The notes: generated from the sequence alone by a model not told the origin. DNA of 64,000 bases from Siphonodentalium dalli (GCA_032622095.1 CP136065.1:219150151-219214150), one strand, 5' to 3'. Shown: positions 1 to 11,440, counted from the first letter of the stretch. Program-made: numbers and translations.

Positions 1-250
1 TTAGGAAATGTTCAGACATGAGGTCGTTTGTTGAATTTATTATCTGAACATTCCCCTCCAATAAATTAAATAGGACTCCCTTTGTACTTGTATTATCTGT
101 CATCTGCTTATTTTTTCTGAAAACCCCTCCATATGAATAATGGACCATTCCAATGAATACTTCTCTGACTGAGTGGGAGAACCATTTAGTATAGAACGTA
201 TTAACAATGATTGAAAAATAATTTGTGTTCTCCCACATTCTTAGTATTGT
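1..250. repeat. Remnant of a TTAA-type element (family I relative)
   Basis: This stretch shares blocks with 53740-54220, including 'GAAAACCCCTCCA', 'ATGAATAATGGAC' and 'CATTTAGTATAGA'. The 53936 copy has TTAA-flanked ends, so this is probably a decayed piece of the same family. No coding potential is visible. Confidence 0.5.
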
Positions 251-412
251 CTTGATAAAAATTACAAGAAAATTTATTTTCTAGTAGTAGAAGCTTCTGT
301 CTTAAAGTCAAAATTATTTACGAAAGTCCTGTTTCGATTAAGGTTATGTAGTTATGACTGAAAAAATCAGGATATATGTAAAAAAAATTAACTGGCCAAC
401 TTCAATGTGAAC

Positions 413-580
413 AGGTCCCCTGAGGGTGAATTTAGTGACACTACCCCAGACATCAGGTTAGCATCACTAAATTCACCCTTTGGGGACCTCATTCTGCTTA
501 GGCCTCATCTTTTCCGGAAAGTATCTTTATTATCAAATTAAGATCACCCACCGTCTTCACTATCTGGGAACTTAAATCTG
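413..580. repeat. Fragment of hairpin family D
   Basis: An inverted repeat pairs 'CCCTGAGGGTGAATTTAGTG' with 'ACTAAATTCACCCTTTGGGG', followed by the family-D internal segment 'CTTAGGCCTCATCTTTTCC'. Both termini are missing. From 581 to about 1110 I see only unannotatable AT-rich sequence. Confidence 0.7.
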
Positions 581-1114
581 TGTTTAGGTCTTCCATAGCA
601 GATGGGGCCAATCAAAGCATTCATTTCCTAAAGTGTGGAACTCGATAAATTCCGAAATAAAAAAATGTAAATTTAATTACACATTCAAAAAGTTATTGTC
701 TATGGAACTAATAGGTAAATATTCTCAAATGGTTATCTGTGCAAACAAATTATGCTACATTTGCAGTCGGCAAAAATCCACTTGACTCAATAATCTGCCA
801 AGGTTAACTTTTTAACTCATATTATTATGCACCCCTGAACATCCTAGATAGCCATGTGTCACATGCATGGTGTTGTCCGCGAATGTGACACAGGACTGTC
901 GCAACAACCTCAATAGTTTTGTTATAATCTTTTAAACTTGTCAAAAATCTCTATTATAGTACAGCATTGTTCAAAATTCAACCCAGTCTTGATTAAAATG
1001 AATACATAAAATATTAAAGTAGGCACCAACCGGCCATCCAAATACCATTCAAATACCAAATAGTCTGTGAGAAATTGTAAATACGTCATCATATGTTCAT
1101 ATTGCACTTATCAT

Positions 1115-1241
1115 TCAGGGGCAACAGGTAGACGGCCAGTTAGGTCATGCTGCTCCTGTGCAATAATATACTTTTGTTTACTATTTTGTTAATGTATTGT
1201 ATATTAATATTATTGTGCAAATAAAGATCTATCTATCTATC
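1115..1241 (+). mobile_element. 3' end of a non-LTR retrotransposon or retrocopy
   Basis: An AT-rich tail carries AATAAA at about 1219 and ends in tandem ATCT units ('GATCTATCTATCTATC'). Several LINE clades end in short tandem repeats like this. No reverse transcriptase sequence precedes it, so it would be a strongly 5'-truncated copy. The identification rests only on the tail. Confidence 0.4.
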
Positions 1242-1330
1242 AAATTGAGGTCTCCAGGGGATGAATTTGGTGATGGTAACCTGCTATGCAGGGTAGCGAC
1301 ATTAAAGTTACTCTCTGGAGACCTGTGATC
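1242..1330. repeat. Degenerate family-D hairpin
   Basis: 'GAGGTCTCCAGGGGATGAAT' and 'TACTCTCTGGAGACCT' are weakened versions of the family-D arms around a 'GCTATGCAGGGTAGC' loop. No ends are visible. Confidence 0.5.
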
Positions 1331-1537
1331 GGGCTATTTTAGGCCCCTTAGCATTCAAACCTGTTTAATAAATATTTCCTTTTGAAATTCTTTGGTGGGT
1401 GTATCATGAGCGTAATCGAGACCACATTCTCCGATACCAATGCAGCCTTCATGCTGAGCCAGAGTTCTCAACTATGCACCAGTCTTCTCCGTCCAGGCTT
1501 CATCATAGTACAAACCTGAAACAATACAGAGAGTGTG

Positions 1538-1941
1538 CAAGTCTGAGTTTAGTGTGCCTATCATTTGCAGAATGAGGCCCCCAGAGGGTGAATTTATTGA
1601 CGCTATCCTGCATAGTGGGCTAGCATCACTAAATTCACCCTCTGGGGACCTCATTCTGCATGGCCTCATCTGCTAGACTCAGATTGAAGTTCCCAAATGT
1701 TGAATATTGTGATGTACACCCATCAGGAACCTCGATTATGTAATGTGTCGTCTGCCAATTTCTGGATATAGAGAAACTAAACTTAACAGAAATAGAATCT
1801 ATGCGAAGAAGTTTCTATAGAAATTTGATAATAAAGAAACTTTCCAGAGAAGATGAGGCCAAAGCAGAATGAGGTCCCCAGAGGTTGAATAGCGGGATAG
1901 CGTCACTAAATTCACCCTCTGGGGACCTCATTCTGCAAATG
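1538..1941. mobile_element. Family-D MITE, CAAGTCTGAGTTTAG subtype
   Basis: It starts with the subtype terminus 'CAAGTCTGAGTTTAGTGTGC' and has two long hairpins (1570-1650 and 1868-1938) joined by a spacer with 'GAAACTTTCCAGAGAAGATG'. The right terminus stops after 'CTGCAAATG', so the right TIR is truncated. It is non-coding; the short reverse-strand open frame here is hairpin sequence. Confidence 0.75.
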
Positions 1942-1975
1942 TCCCAACACCATATTTTGGGGCCTGTGTGAGCTC

Positions 1976-2336
1976 ATTATTACATGCGCCGCGTGTATAC
2001 TAATGTACAAATTCTTGTTTCGCCTGGGCGCTGCCATAGCGCTTGGGGGTTCTATTTATAGAATGTTAATTATTTGGACACATTAAAAGTTGTAGTGCAA
2101 CCCCGAGGCCGAGCTGTAGTGCGACCCCAAGGCCGAGCCCGGTAAAAGGTGTAGTTGAGAAATTCAATTTTGTTTATTGACGTTTTCATTATGTCAATAA
2201 TGTTGATTTTTGGTTTGTGATAAGCTATGCTAATTACAAATAACAGAAAATGAAAAAGATTCTATAATTACAATTATGGGTATATAATATATGATCTTGA
2301 GTGCGTTACCATTTCTGACTATGGTTTTCTTTTTAT
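1976..2336. repeat. Dispersed repeat J, copy 1
   Basis: It is nearly identical to 32111-32481. The copies share 'GCGCCGCGTGTATACT', the doublet 'GTAGTGCGACCCCGAGGCCG' and the terminal block 'CCATTTCTGACTATGG'. That terminal block occurs alone at 31984 and 34808. Class unknown; a SINE-like or MITE-like element is possible. 2337-2689 holds nothing recognisable. Confidence 0.65.
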
Positions 2337-2689
2337 AACTTGCTCCTCCAATTTTCAGGGCCTGTGATACTTGATGAATTCGTGGAATGGTTAAAAGGAA
2401 CAAATCGTCACCCAAGTTGAGGATGGTACAAGTTAGATCATTGCTCAAAACCTTGTGACGTTGAGTGTTTTAACTCACCAAAAACAAATGCCAAATGTTG
2501 GTGACTTGGAAGTTACTGTCAAATCAGCGATAACAATGATAAGTTATCTTGATATGAGATTTTATTGATAACATTCGTGTATATTTCTTCATTCCTGAGT
2601 GCTAACTGATGGTGGAATGATTAACATCTTCCAATTTTAATGACTTCATCCTCCATACAATGTTAGTCCGAATCTCCTCATGCCTTCTC

Positions 2690-3343
2690 TTAAAGATGCT
2701 CTGTCTGATTTAACACTCCCTAAAATACTATTTCTCCAGCTTCAGGGGTGAAAAATATTTTATTTTGAGTCTAGGAACCCACCTTTAATGCACATCGTTA
2801 ATAGATTTTGATTTTAACAGCTACTTATTTTCTCCACCTCAAATTCCATATATGGTGATGCCTTATTCTAACAGGAATTCCCCAGCATGTGTCCTCACAT
2901 ATGTAAACAAACATCTTTTTTCACCTGTGATTGGCATGGTATTATAACTATTTTCATGAATAACACATGATTATTGAATCGGGGACAAGTATACCTATGT
3001 ATCCGCATGACAACTATCACAAGAGACTGTCAATTTTGTTTCTGGTGATAACTTTCATCGTCTTTTATTCCAAAAATCATTTTCGATTGGACAAACCACT
3101 GTGAACCATGATCTCCCAAACTCTTGTTACGGCATCCACTCATATCTGTATATATTTCCCATAGAAATTTGCTAGGTTGACAAATATTCGAGGTGGAAAA
3201 AAATATATAAATTTCAAAAATCAAAATCTCATAACTCTGAGCTTTGAAGGGTTGTTTCCTTGACTCAAATAAGATATGTTTTACCCTCCGAAGCCGAAGA
3301 AATAGTAAATTAGGGGGTGTTAAATCAGACAGTGTATCTTTAA
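2690..3343. mobile_element. TTAA element, family F2
   Basis: TTAA flanks both ends. The TIRs are 'TTAAAGATGCTCTGTCTGAT' on the left and 'ATCAGACAGTGTATCTTTAA' on the right. The subterminal block resembles family F ('GGTGAAAAATATTTTATTTTGAGTC'-like, repeated inverted near 3240-3300). TTAA duplication is typical of piggyBac-type transposition. No transposase is present. Confidence 0.8.
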
Positions 3344-3365
3344 TATGTGACTTGGAGAGGGAATG

Positions 3366-3585
3366 TTAACCCTTTTATGAAGGTGTCCATGACGGGAGCA
3401 GCGCTGGTGCAGCATTAAAGATACTGTGCCAGTGCACTGGCTTACAAGGTCATGGTAAATTTTGTTAGGCCAATGTATTCTCTTATATATGCAAAACTCC
3501 CTATGGGAGACTCGCATATATAAGTGAATGCATTGGCACAGGGATCTCGCAAAATTTCAGGAAGCTCCAGCCATGGAAGGGTTAA
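3366..3585. mobile_element. TTAA MITE, family C, copy 1
   Basis: It lies between TTAA sites with ends 'TTAACCCTTTTATGAAGG' and 'CCATGGAAGGGTTAA'. Inside, a near-palindrome spans 3468-3542 ('CCAATGTATTCTCTTATATATGC' class) and partly pairs with 'GTGCCAGTGCACTGGC' sequence. Non-coding. Confidence 0.75.
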
Positions 3586-4458
3586 TTATCCGAATGTTAA
3601 AATATATCTTTAACAAAGAAGGGACATTTCCTGTCATTAAAAACATTTTGTATTGTATCTCATTTACCAAAACGTTGATTTGAATGTACACTGGTGTGGT
3701 GCTAGACCAAGTCTCGATCTACAACAGCTTGGGATATCGGTTGGGATCAGGGTTCGCGCTGCCACTTGCCAAATTTGCCAATGGCAAAAATAATTCACAT
3801 TTGGCAAAATATATTTTCATTTGGCAAAAGTTTTGGCAAGTCAATCAATACCATTCATTTTAGGAAACTATTACACTAGAATTATATTGGTGGTGTTTTA
3901 TATGGTTTCGGAAAAGTTAACACCACCAATAGGATGCAGTTAATCTGGTAACATTGTTATAAGTGGATGGAGGTATTACCAGTATTTAGTGTGATGGTGG
4001 TGTTTACATAGCTAATCCTCTTGTGATGTTCACTTCTGATGAAGCAACTCGTCTACCATTTTATTGTTCGGTGATTGGTTTACTGTTTTATGATAAACCG
4101 CAATAGAGATGCATGCGAGCATAATTATTAACTAACTGCTTTCCTATCGATATCAAACGTCATTCAAACCGTGAGTGGTCGAAACCAGTCCTTCGAATTT
4201 GGAAAACGTAGGTGCGCGGTATATCGCTCGGAGCTTTTGGGATTTGCGCGCGCCTTTTTGAGGGAGCACAATTCAAATTAACATCGATGAAATGATTACT
4301 GAATAAAGACAAACACAAGTATAATGATACACACGTATTATTCTAAGTGTGGCAACAGAAACAGAAATAAAAAACATATGTTTATATTGTACAATAGTCC
4401 ACATGATAATAGCATCAACAATCCGGCAATCCCGATGAATCTGATCACGGTAATTAGT

Positions 4459-4640
4459 CGACTTCCGCGTCTGAGAGCGCATGCCCATCAGACTCGCTTA
4501 AAGTTTCAAACTCGGAAGTGGAATCCTAATCGTTACCGCAATCAGTTTCACCGGAATCCGACGAGTCAACCCTCTTTCGCTTTGATAGTATCGTGGTTTC
4601 GTCACCAGTCTCCGATCCAAATAAGCGTACGGGTACGATT
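4459..4640 (-). pseudogene. Possible acidic, Ser-rich coding remnant
   Basis: On the minus strand one frame reads a serine/acid-rich peptide with a basic KRKR patch (nuclear-localisation-like) and ends '...LSDAEVD' at a stop. It is interrupted about halfway by an in-frame TAG and has no recognisable domain. The composition is unlike the surrounding AT-rich repeats, so it may be a decayed exon or a transposon-encoded N-terminal region. I do not recognise the family. Confidence 0.3.
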
Positions 4641-4899
4641 ATTTATTTTCAGCTAAAAATCCCCCCTGTACGAGATTATTAGGGACCGCTTCGTTTATTA
4701 ATTTTCCACACAAAAAAAACTGCATGTCCCTTGCAAAAACTAGATTTAAAAATGCGCAGATAATAATTTGAAACAAAGTCGCCTGAATGAGTTGTTTGCA
4801 TGCAGAATTCTGAGGATTTTCCAATTCTATTTTTAATCTGGGAGAATCTGCTGATCACGTGTTATTATAAATAAGTTTCCGATTTCGTGATACTGCTCA

Positions 4900-5045
4900 T
4901 TCGTTGGCCGATATTATTAACTGTGGCGATTACGTGACGCAACACGAGTCCTCATTGGTCGATATTATTAGCTGCCTATTTTTAATGATGACGCTTGATT
5001 CCTCTTCAGTGTTCCGACTGTCCCATTGGTCAATATCATTAGGTT
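4900..5045 (-). promoter_or_regulatory. Three spaced inverted-CCAAT motifs
   Basis: Three similar blocks, 'GTTGGCCGATATTATTA', 'ATTGGTCGATATTATTA' and 'ATTGGTCAATATCATTA', occur at about 4902, 4956 and 5025. Each contains ATTGG or a variant, that is CCAAT read on the minus strand. They lie upstream of the minus-strand acidic coding remnant, so they may be an old promoter. CCAAT boxes bind NF-Y in animals; activity here is only inference. Confidence 0.3.
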
Positions 5046-5957
5046 CCCAGATTGAATGACGCATTGTCAAGAAGGTGGCCGTTTGTTTTCATTCATCGAG
5101 TAATAATGCGATCACAATGTATGTTACTACTAGTAGTTACCAGGTTCGTAATCAGCGTCATCACTGCTGAGAAAGATACATGGTGGATAGTCTTATCGGC
5201 GTTTGACCAGTGGTGTGTTGTTTGTTAAAATCTCGTTCACTGGTTGCAAATTCTGAGGTGCGCATTTGAAATTTTCGGCGTGCGCATTTAATAACTCGCA
5301 ATTGCGCGCCTCAAAATCGAAGGACTGTCGAAACATAAAACTCAATCAATGTTGTAGAAAATGATACTATCAGGGATAACATTTGGCAAATTCTAATTGA
5401 ATTTGGCAAACAATATTTTCTTTGGGCAAATTTTTTGGTAAAAGTAAATTTCAGTCCAGAGTGGACCTTGGTTTGGTTGATGCTGTTTTTGACTGAGTCC
5501 CGCCCCGTTGCTCTTCTATAACTGACTTTCATTCACATGGAGTAAACCCCTGAATGTGGTTAATCAACTGACATGTCCACGTTTAATCTCTTCAAAATGA
5601 TATATCATTTACCGTGATAGAAAAAGGTATAGTGGTGATATGATCGTTTAATGTATTGTTTACAGGCATGTTCTGTTAGCGCGACAAATTGAAAATCTCT
5701 GGACTGGAAAACAAGGCTTTGTTTTAAAACTTTGACATTTAATGGATCTCTGATATATGCATTTTTGAGAAAGCTGCCCTCTGTCCATTTTACCTAATCC
5801 AAAGACCGACAAGCAAGATAACTCAAGCCCACGATTCTGGGCGCAAAGTCTGTTAGAGCAGACTATGGGATGGGACTCGGGTCAAAAACAGTATCAACCC
5901 AACTCATATCCCAAGCTGTTGTGGACCGAGAAGACTTGGTCTAGTGTGGTGCTATCC

Positions 5958-6062
5958 TTATGGAATGAGACCAGTCTATATATTTTTTTCCTTGACTACC
6001 TTAATATAATTACGGAATGAGACCTGTCTATATATTTTTTTCTTTGACTACCTTAATATAAT
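5958..6062. repeat. Tandem duplication of about 54 bp
   Basis: Two adjacent copies of a segment containing 'GGAATGAGACC' and 'TTTGACTACCTTAATATAAT' are seen. Confidence 0.75.
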
Positions 6063-6228
6063 TTTAACTTATTTTATTTGCCCCCATATTGTATAACAGA
6101 AATAACATACACACACAGAGTGCATTCAACATAGACAAATTCTCACAGATGAATGTAAGAAATATGTATTTAATACTATTACCTCACCGTTACCAAATTA
6201 TTCAAATTAGAATGGAAAATTTATCACG

Positions 6229-6491
6229 CAAGCCTTGAAATAGTGTGCCTGTCATTTGCAGAATGAGGTCCCCAGAGGGTGAATTTAGTGATGCTACCAC
6301 GCATAGCGGGCTAGCATCACCAAATTCACCCTCTGGGAACCTCATTCTGCTGAGGTGTAAGCAGAATGAGGTCCCCAGAGCCTGGCCAGAGGGTGAATTT
6401 GGTGATGCTAGCCCACTATGCGGGGTAGCATCACTAAATTCACTCTCTGTGGACCTCATTCTGCAAATGACAGACACTATTTCAAGGCTTG
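6229..6491. mobile_element. Family-D MITE, CAAGCCTTG subtype
   Basis: The ends are 'CAAGCCTTGAAATAG' and its inverse 'CTATTTCAAGGCTTG'. Each half is itself a long hairpin: 'GAGGTCCCCAGAGGGTGAAT' arms around a GCTAGC/CCGC loop. An extra 'CCTGGCCAGAG' insertion sits in the second hairpin. The two open frames through it are palindrome artefacts. From 6492 to 7056 I see no gene. Confidence 0.85.
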
Positions 6492-7056
6492 AGGCCCACT
6501 TAATTTTCAATTTACCAGATCACATATCAACGTATTCATATTATAAACCATTTGAAAGAGGAAGCTCCAAAACATTGTATTATCAACTGATCCGGTCGAA
6601 TAAACTGGGAACATGTTATTTTTGTCGAGGTACGGAGGTTTGTTCTGTGCTTTATTTTGATCCGGACTGTACTGTAAAGTTAGTTATTCTCAATGAAAGG
6701 GAATAACTATATCTCTTAGTGAATTCTGATGCATTCTGGGTTGACAACGGGGGAAGTTTTTGAATGAATCTGAGAATCTCTATCACTTGGTGGACACTCA
6801 AAGGCCACAGCTGTTCTGGTGGAATATATATATTCCAAATGGTAGATAATATGTAATATGTTGTGTATAATGTTATCAGGGCATTCAACAATTAAATGGG
6901 CCTTTAATTAAAGTGTAATAACAACAATACACCCATCAGGGTGTGTAATAAAAAAAATGTGCAATAGAAGCCTAATAAATGTAGAAACGGGCTGTCTCAC
7001 TTTTCACATCTGTTATAGCACTCTGCAAATCATTAAAGTATAGAAATCCAAATGAT

Positions 7057-7473
7057 CAAGCCTTGTAATAGTGTGTCTGTCATTTACAGAATGAGGTCCC
7101 CAGAGGGTGAATTTAGTGATGCTACCCGCAGAGTGTGTTAGCATCACTAAGTTCACCCTCTTTGGACCTCATTCTGCTTATTGCTTCATCTTCTGGAAAG
7201 TCTCAAATTAACATTGTTTTAGTTACTTTTTCCCTTCTGTTCAGTTTCTATATCCCCTAATTTACAGAAGAATGCATAATTGAGGTGACTAATGGGTGAA
7301 CATCTCCCAACTTCAACTGGGGAACTTCAATCTAATCCTAGATTTCCCATAGCAGTTCAGGCCTCAGCAGAAAGAGGTCCCCAGAATTTGGTGATGCTGT
7401 GCGGGGTAGCATCACTAAATTCACCCTCTGGGGACCTCATTCTGCAAATGACAGATACACTACTTCAAGGCAT
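7057..7473. mobile_element. Family-D MITE
   Basis: It starts 'CAAGCCTTGTAATAGTGTG' and ends '...CACTACTTCAAGGCAT'. Two hairpins flank a spacer with 'CATAATTGAGGTGACTAATG', as in the copies at 14165, 17440 and 57451. The second hairpin has lost part of one arm. Confidence 0.8.
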
Positions 7474-7528
7474 ATAAATGGTATGAATGAACTGAGGCTT
7501 TTCGTACCATTTCACTTCCACATTTACT

Positions 7529-7908
7529 TTAACCCTTTCAGTGCCAGGGGTTGAATTTTGTTTGGGTATGCTTAAGCATGCTATAGCGAATTTAAAAACA
7601 AACTGGTTAAAACCTTAGGGACATGTTATAACTCAAAACTATCATCAAGTATTCATAGTAATAATTTTGATGCCCATGAAAAACGTAAGATTCCCTGGCA
7701 CTAAACCTACAAAATAAGTCTGTTAAAGAATATAAGAAAAAATTATTAAAATTGTAAAAAATAATAACAAATGATGAAAAATTGTTAGGCCAATGCATTC
7801 TCTTATATATGCGAGGCGACCTATGGTCGACTCGCATATATAAGAGAATGCATTGGCACAGGGTATATGGGTTGATACAAAAATCTGACCTGGCACTGAA
7901 AGGGTTAA
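7529..7908. mobile_element. TTAA MITE, family B, with a family-A hairpin inside
   Basis: TTAA flanks ends 'CCCTTTCAGTGCCAGG' and 'CCTGGCACTGAAAGGG'. Inside lies the palindrome at about 7787-7858 ('CCAATGCATTCTCTTATATA' and its inverse), the same core found in family A. Reverse-strand open frames here are spurious. Confidence 0.85.
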
Positions 7909-8294
7909 GTTACTCACCAAACATTTAATAATGGATTGGCTATTTTTGGTAGCATTCACAATGATCATTCATACATCCAGATATGTTATGATCTGAAGTA
8001 TGCTGGATGCTACTTTACAGCAAGAAATTTAATTAGTATAACCAGATTAAGCTCAATATCAATTCCTATTCAAAACTAAGTTCTGTGAAGCAAATTTGTG
8101 CTTAAAACTGATTTATTGAGCAAATTTAACACAATGCAAGGCTGTGACAATTTGAAGTTGTTTCATTTTATTTGTCATTGGTTTCTTTCCTGAGATATTC
8201 CATTGAGTGTGTTGGTATTCACTGGTAGAGTAGATCAGTGATATTATTAAAAACAATCAAAAATGCCAATAAAGTATTACTTGGAATGAGGCCT
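7909..8294. other. AT-rich spacer, nothing recognised
   Basis: No open frame, repeat or motif that I can support is visible. Confidence 0.5.
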
Positions 8295-8560
8295 TTAACC
8301 CTTTCAGTGCCAAGTCCGATTTTTGTATCAACCCATATTTGGTTGGCACACCCACGCTGATTTAACTGTCGCAGTCAGCTTGTGCGGACAGTGCCTGAGA
8401 GGTCATTGGCCCATTATATCTTAACCCTTTCAGTGCCAAGTCTGATTTTTGCTCTAAGACCTCTTTCCATCAATGTATCACATTATAATCAATAAATTTG
8501 AAAAATGATCAAGGAAATATGGGTTGATACAAAAATCGGACTTGGCACTGAAAGGGTTAA
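8295..8560. mobile_element. TTAA MITE, family B, with a second left end
   Basis: A left end 'TTAACCCTTTCAGTGCCAAG' occurs at 8295 and again at 8421, and a single right end 'CTTGGCACTGAAAGGGTTAA' at 8541-8560. The inner pair (8421-8560) matches 13935-14147. The outer half looks like a partial earlier copy into which the inner one landed, or a duplicated end. Confidence 0.8.
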
Positions 8561-8867
8561 AAATAAATACCTGTGTTCTCAGGCAATTATTTATAGAAAA
8601 TTAAATAAGCAAATTATTTTCATTTTTTCTAAGAATTCTAAAAAGTTCTGAATGTATGGATAATTTTAATGGATAAATTCAAATAAATTTTCAATTTTCC
8701 AAGTTGTCAATAGAATCTATCCTTCAATGTATTTCAGCCATTACATCTTCAACAGAATCCTACCTAAATTTGTAATTGTGGATTGGAGACAGAATTTTGA
8801 ACTCTTGGAAATTCTGGATTAATTTTATATATTAAAACACTGGCCCTCTTCCAATTATGAAGGATCT

Positions 8868-9004
8868 GACTGACAACGGAGAATATTTATTTATTAATGA
8901 TGTGCCTGACAACGGAGAATATTTATTTATTAATGATTTGCCTGACAACGGAGGATATTTATTTATTAATGATTTGCCTGAGAACAGAGAATATTTATTT
9001 ATTT
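8868..9004. repeat. 36-bp tandem repeat, about four copies
   Basis: The unit contains 'CCTGACAACGGAGAATATTT' followed by 'ATTTATTAATGATTTG'. The copies are nearly identical; the last is shorter. Confidence 0.9.
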
Positions 9005-9110
9005 GGCCTAAGCTGATGCTGCATTGAGTTTTTGGACAGTAAATTTATAGATAAAAACAATACAAATATTCTCACCTGCAGTATTATTCTGGCTTACTTT
9101 GAAACTCAAA

Positions 9111-10010
9111 TTAAAGATGATGAGTCTGGTTTAACAACTCCAATTCTGATTTTATAAATACCCGATTTAACACCCGTAAATTACGATTTCTTTACTTCAG
9201 GAGTGATAAATATTTGATTTGAGTCGAGGAACCAAACGCTCAGAGCTGTTAGATTTTTATTTTTGAAATCTATTTATTTTCTCTGCCTCGAATTGCTTTG
9301 GTGATCGGAAACGATTTTCAGAATAAATTACGATCATGTTTTATTCATTAACCCTTTACCCAACAGAACGGCCCTGTGCCAATGCATTCTCTTATATATG
9401 CGAGTCGACCATAGGTCGCCTCGCATATATAAGAGAATGCATTGGCTTAACACATATTAAAAATGATAAATTTGTCAAAGAATGTAGAAAAATATTATAA
9501 AATTGTTTAAAAAAATTTTTTAGGCCAATGCATTCTCTTATTATGCGAGGCGACCTATGGTCGACTCGCATATATAAGAGAATGCATTGGCACAGGGCAT
9601 AACTGTAACCATCAACGAACCGGTTCCAATGATATCCATATTTGTATGGTGTTATTGAGACAGACCGGAGATATTTTAGGCTGTTGAAGCTTTATTTGGG
9701 CGTTTTTGGCCGTTTTGTTGGGTAAAGGGTTAAAATAAACAATTTGTAATTATCATGTCGATCACATGTGAAAGAAGATGTTTTTTTACATTAGTTATCT
9801 AGTTATGAGACATGCTTGGGAATTCCAGTTCTAACCAGGAATCGCCATATATGGAATTCAAGCCGGAGAAGATAAATAGATTTCAAAAATCAAAATCTAA
9901 TAGCTATGAGCTTTGGAGGATGGGTTTCCTCGACACACATCAAATATTTCACCCCTGAAGACGAATAAATAGTAATTTATGGATGTTAAATTGGACAGGG
10001 CATATATAAA
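9111..10010. mobile_element. TTAA element F2, split by a family-A MITE
   Basis: The left end is 'TTAAAGATGATGAGTCTGGT'. Inverted subterminal blocks near 9200-9290 ('TTTGATTTGAGTCGAGGAAC') and 9850-9950 pair with each other. The right end is eroded ('TTAAATTGGACAGGGCAT'). The family-A element at 9348-9733 sits in its middle at a TTAA. 10011-10273 has no recognised content. Confidence 0.7.
9348..9733. mobile_element. TTAA MITE, family A, copy 1
   Basis: The ends are 'TTAACCCTTTACCCAACA' and 'TGTTGGGTAAAGGGTTAA'. Two palindromes of about 68 bp ('CCAATGCATTCTCTTATATA' arms around 'GTCGACCATAGGTCG') lie near 9379-9446 and 9522-9593, in mirrored order. The CCC...GGG ends with TTAA duplication fit the piggyBac superfamily. 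No transposase is present. Confidence 0.9.
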
Positions 10011-10273
10011 TACATAAAAACTGTGGCATTCATACAGGTATCTTTCAAGGAAATCTGGTCTAACTATTTACCTTAATTCTATGTCTTATTTGAATAAATG
10101 ATTTGAATTTCCCCCCATTTTTCTAGTTTGAATAATTGTGCCTTTTAGTGTGATAGGTCTAAATAGCTTGAGTTTGTCATTAATGCATGTGTGCCTGTCA
10201 GCGACAGGCTGTTCATAATCCAGTTTCAGCATTGGCTTGAATTTGAGTTTTGGTTTTTATATTTGTGTTTAAA

Positions 10274-10921
10274 CAAGTCTTCTCGGTCCTCAACAGTTTG
10301 GACTATACACATGTTTGATAGCATCATGCTTAGTAAATCTACCCCCTATGTTCATCTGCACACAGAGTCCATTTGGTCTAATCAGAAGACAAACAAGCAA
10401 GATAACTCCCGCCGATGATTCTGGGCGTAAAGTCCATTATAGAAGAGTAACGGGCAAGGACTCTGTTAACCCTTTACCCAACAAACCGGCCAAAACCGGC
10501 CAAATAAAGCTTCAACAGCCTAAAATATCTTCGGTCTGTCTCAATAGAACCATACAAATATGGATATCATTGGAACCGGCTCCTTGACCACATTGTGATA
10601 GTTACAGTTATGCCCTGTGCCAATGCATTCTCTTATATATGCGAGTCGACCATAGGTCGCCTCGCATATATAAGAGAATGCATTGGCCTAAAAAAAATCT
10701 TTTTTTAACACTTTTTACCATTTTTTCTTACATTCTTTAACAATTTTATAATTTTTAATGTGTTAAGCCAATGCATTCTCTTATATATGCGAGGCGACCT
10801 ATGGTCGACTCGCATATATAAGAGAATGCATTGGCACAGGGCCGTTCTTATGGGTAAAGGGTTAAAACATCATCACCCCATCTGATGTCCCAAGCTGTTG
10901 TGGACCGAGAAGACTTGGTCC
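10274..10921. mobile_element. Family-K element split by a family-A MITE
   Basis: The left end 'CAAGTCTTCTCGGTCC' and right end 'GGACCGAGAAGACTTGG' are inverted repeats. The same sequence occurs at 5440-5955, where no family-A insert is present. The insertion at 10466-10865 interrupts it at TTAA. Confidence 0.7.
10466..10865. mobile_element. TTAA MITE, family A, copy 2
   Basis: It is flanked by TTAA. The 'CCCTTTACCCAACAAACCGG' end comes first, so it is inverted relative to copy 1. Two mirrored 68-bp palindromes are at about 10617-10687 and 10766-10838. Confidence 0.9.
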
Positions 10922-10967
10922 TATTTGTGTTCAGGCAACCCAGTCAGTGAGATAGATATATTCTGGT

Positions 10968-11372
10968 CAAGCCTGAGTTTAGTGTGCCTGCCAATTGCAG
11001 AATGATGTCCACAGAGGGTGAATTTAATGATGCTATCCTGCATAGTGGGCCGCTGTTAGCATCACTAAATTCACCCTCTGGGGACCTCATTCTGCTTAGG
11101 CCTCTTCTTCTTTGGAAAGTTTCTTTATTATAAAATTTCTATAGAAAGTTCTTCACACAGCTTCTATTTCTTTTTCAATTTAGTTTCTCTATATCCCAAA
11201 AATGGCAGGTCATTGCATAATTGAGGTTCCCAATGGGTGTACATCACAATATTCACCATTTGAGAACTTCAATCTGAGTCTATGTCGTCCATAGCAGATG
11301 AGGACATGCATAATGAGGTCCCCAAAGGGGGACCTCATTCTGCAAATGACAAGCACACTAAACTCAGACATG
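10968..11372. mobile_element. Family-D MITE with 8-bp target duplication
   Basis: The ends are 'CAAGCCTGAGTTTAGTGTGC' and 'CACTAAACTCAGACATG'. The flanks read ATTCTGGT on both sides, an exact 8-bp duplication. The second hairpin is deleted to a stub ('GAGGTCCCCAAAGGGGGACCTC'). Confidence 0.85.
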
Positions 11373-11440
11373 ATTCTGGTTCTCAACTTTAACTGCCAGA
11401 AGTGTCGAGAATGTTAGATTCCTGTAGCTTATACTTCTTC

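Larger units (their letters stand above)
3700..5955. repeat. Composite region bounded by family-K ends
   Basis: The left boundary 'GTGGTGCTAGACCAAGTCTC' and the inverted right boundary near 5905-5955 ('CTTGGTCTAGTGTGGTGCT') look like ends of one element. Between them are two 'TTTGGCAAA'-rich patches (3770-3835 and 5372-5440) around a less repetitive core (about 4160-5345). A partial inner duplicate of the K sequence lies at 5440-5530. Family K also occurs at 10274-10921. Confidence 0.4.

Noticed and set aside
6202-6706. Overlapping forward and reverse frames of 102 and 153 codons
   Set aside because: They read the two strands of a family-D palindrome; peptides such as 'NSPSGDLILQMT' recur wherever that MITE occurs.
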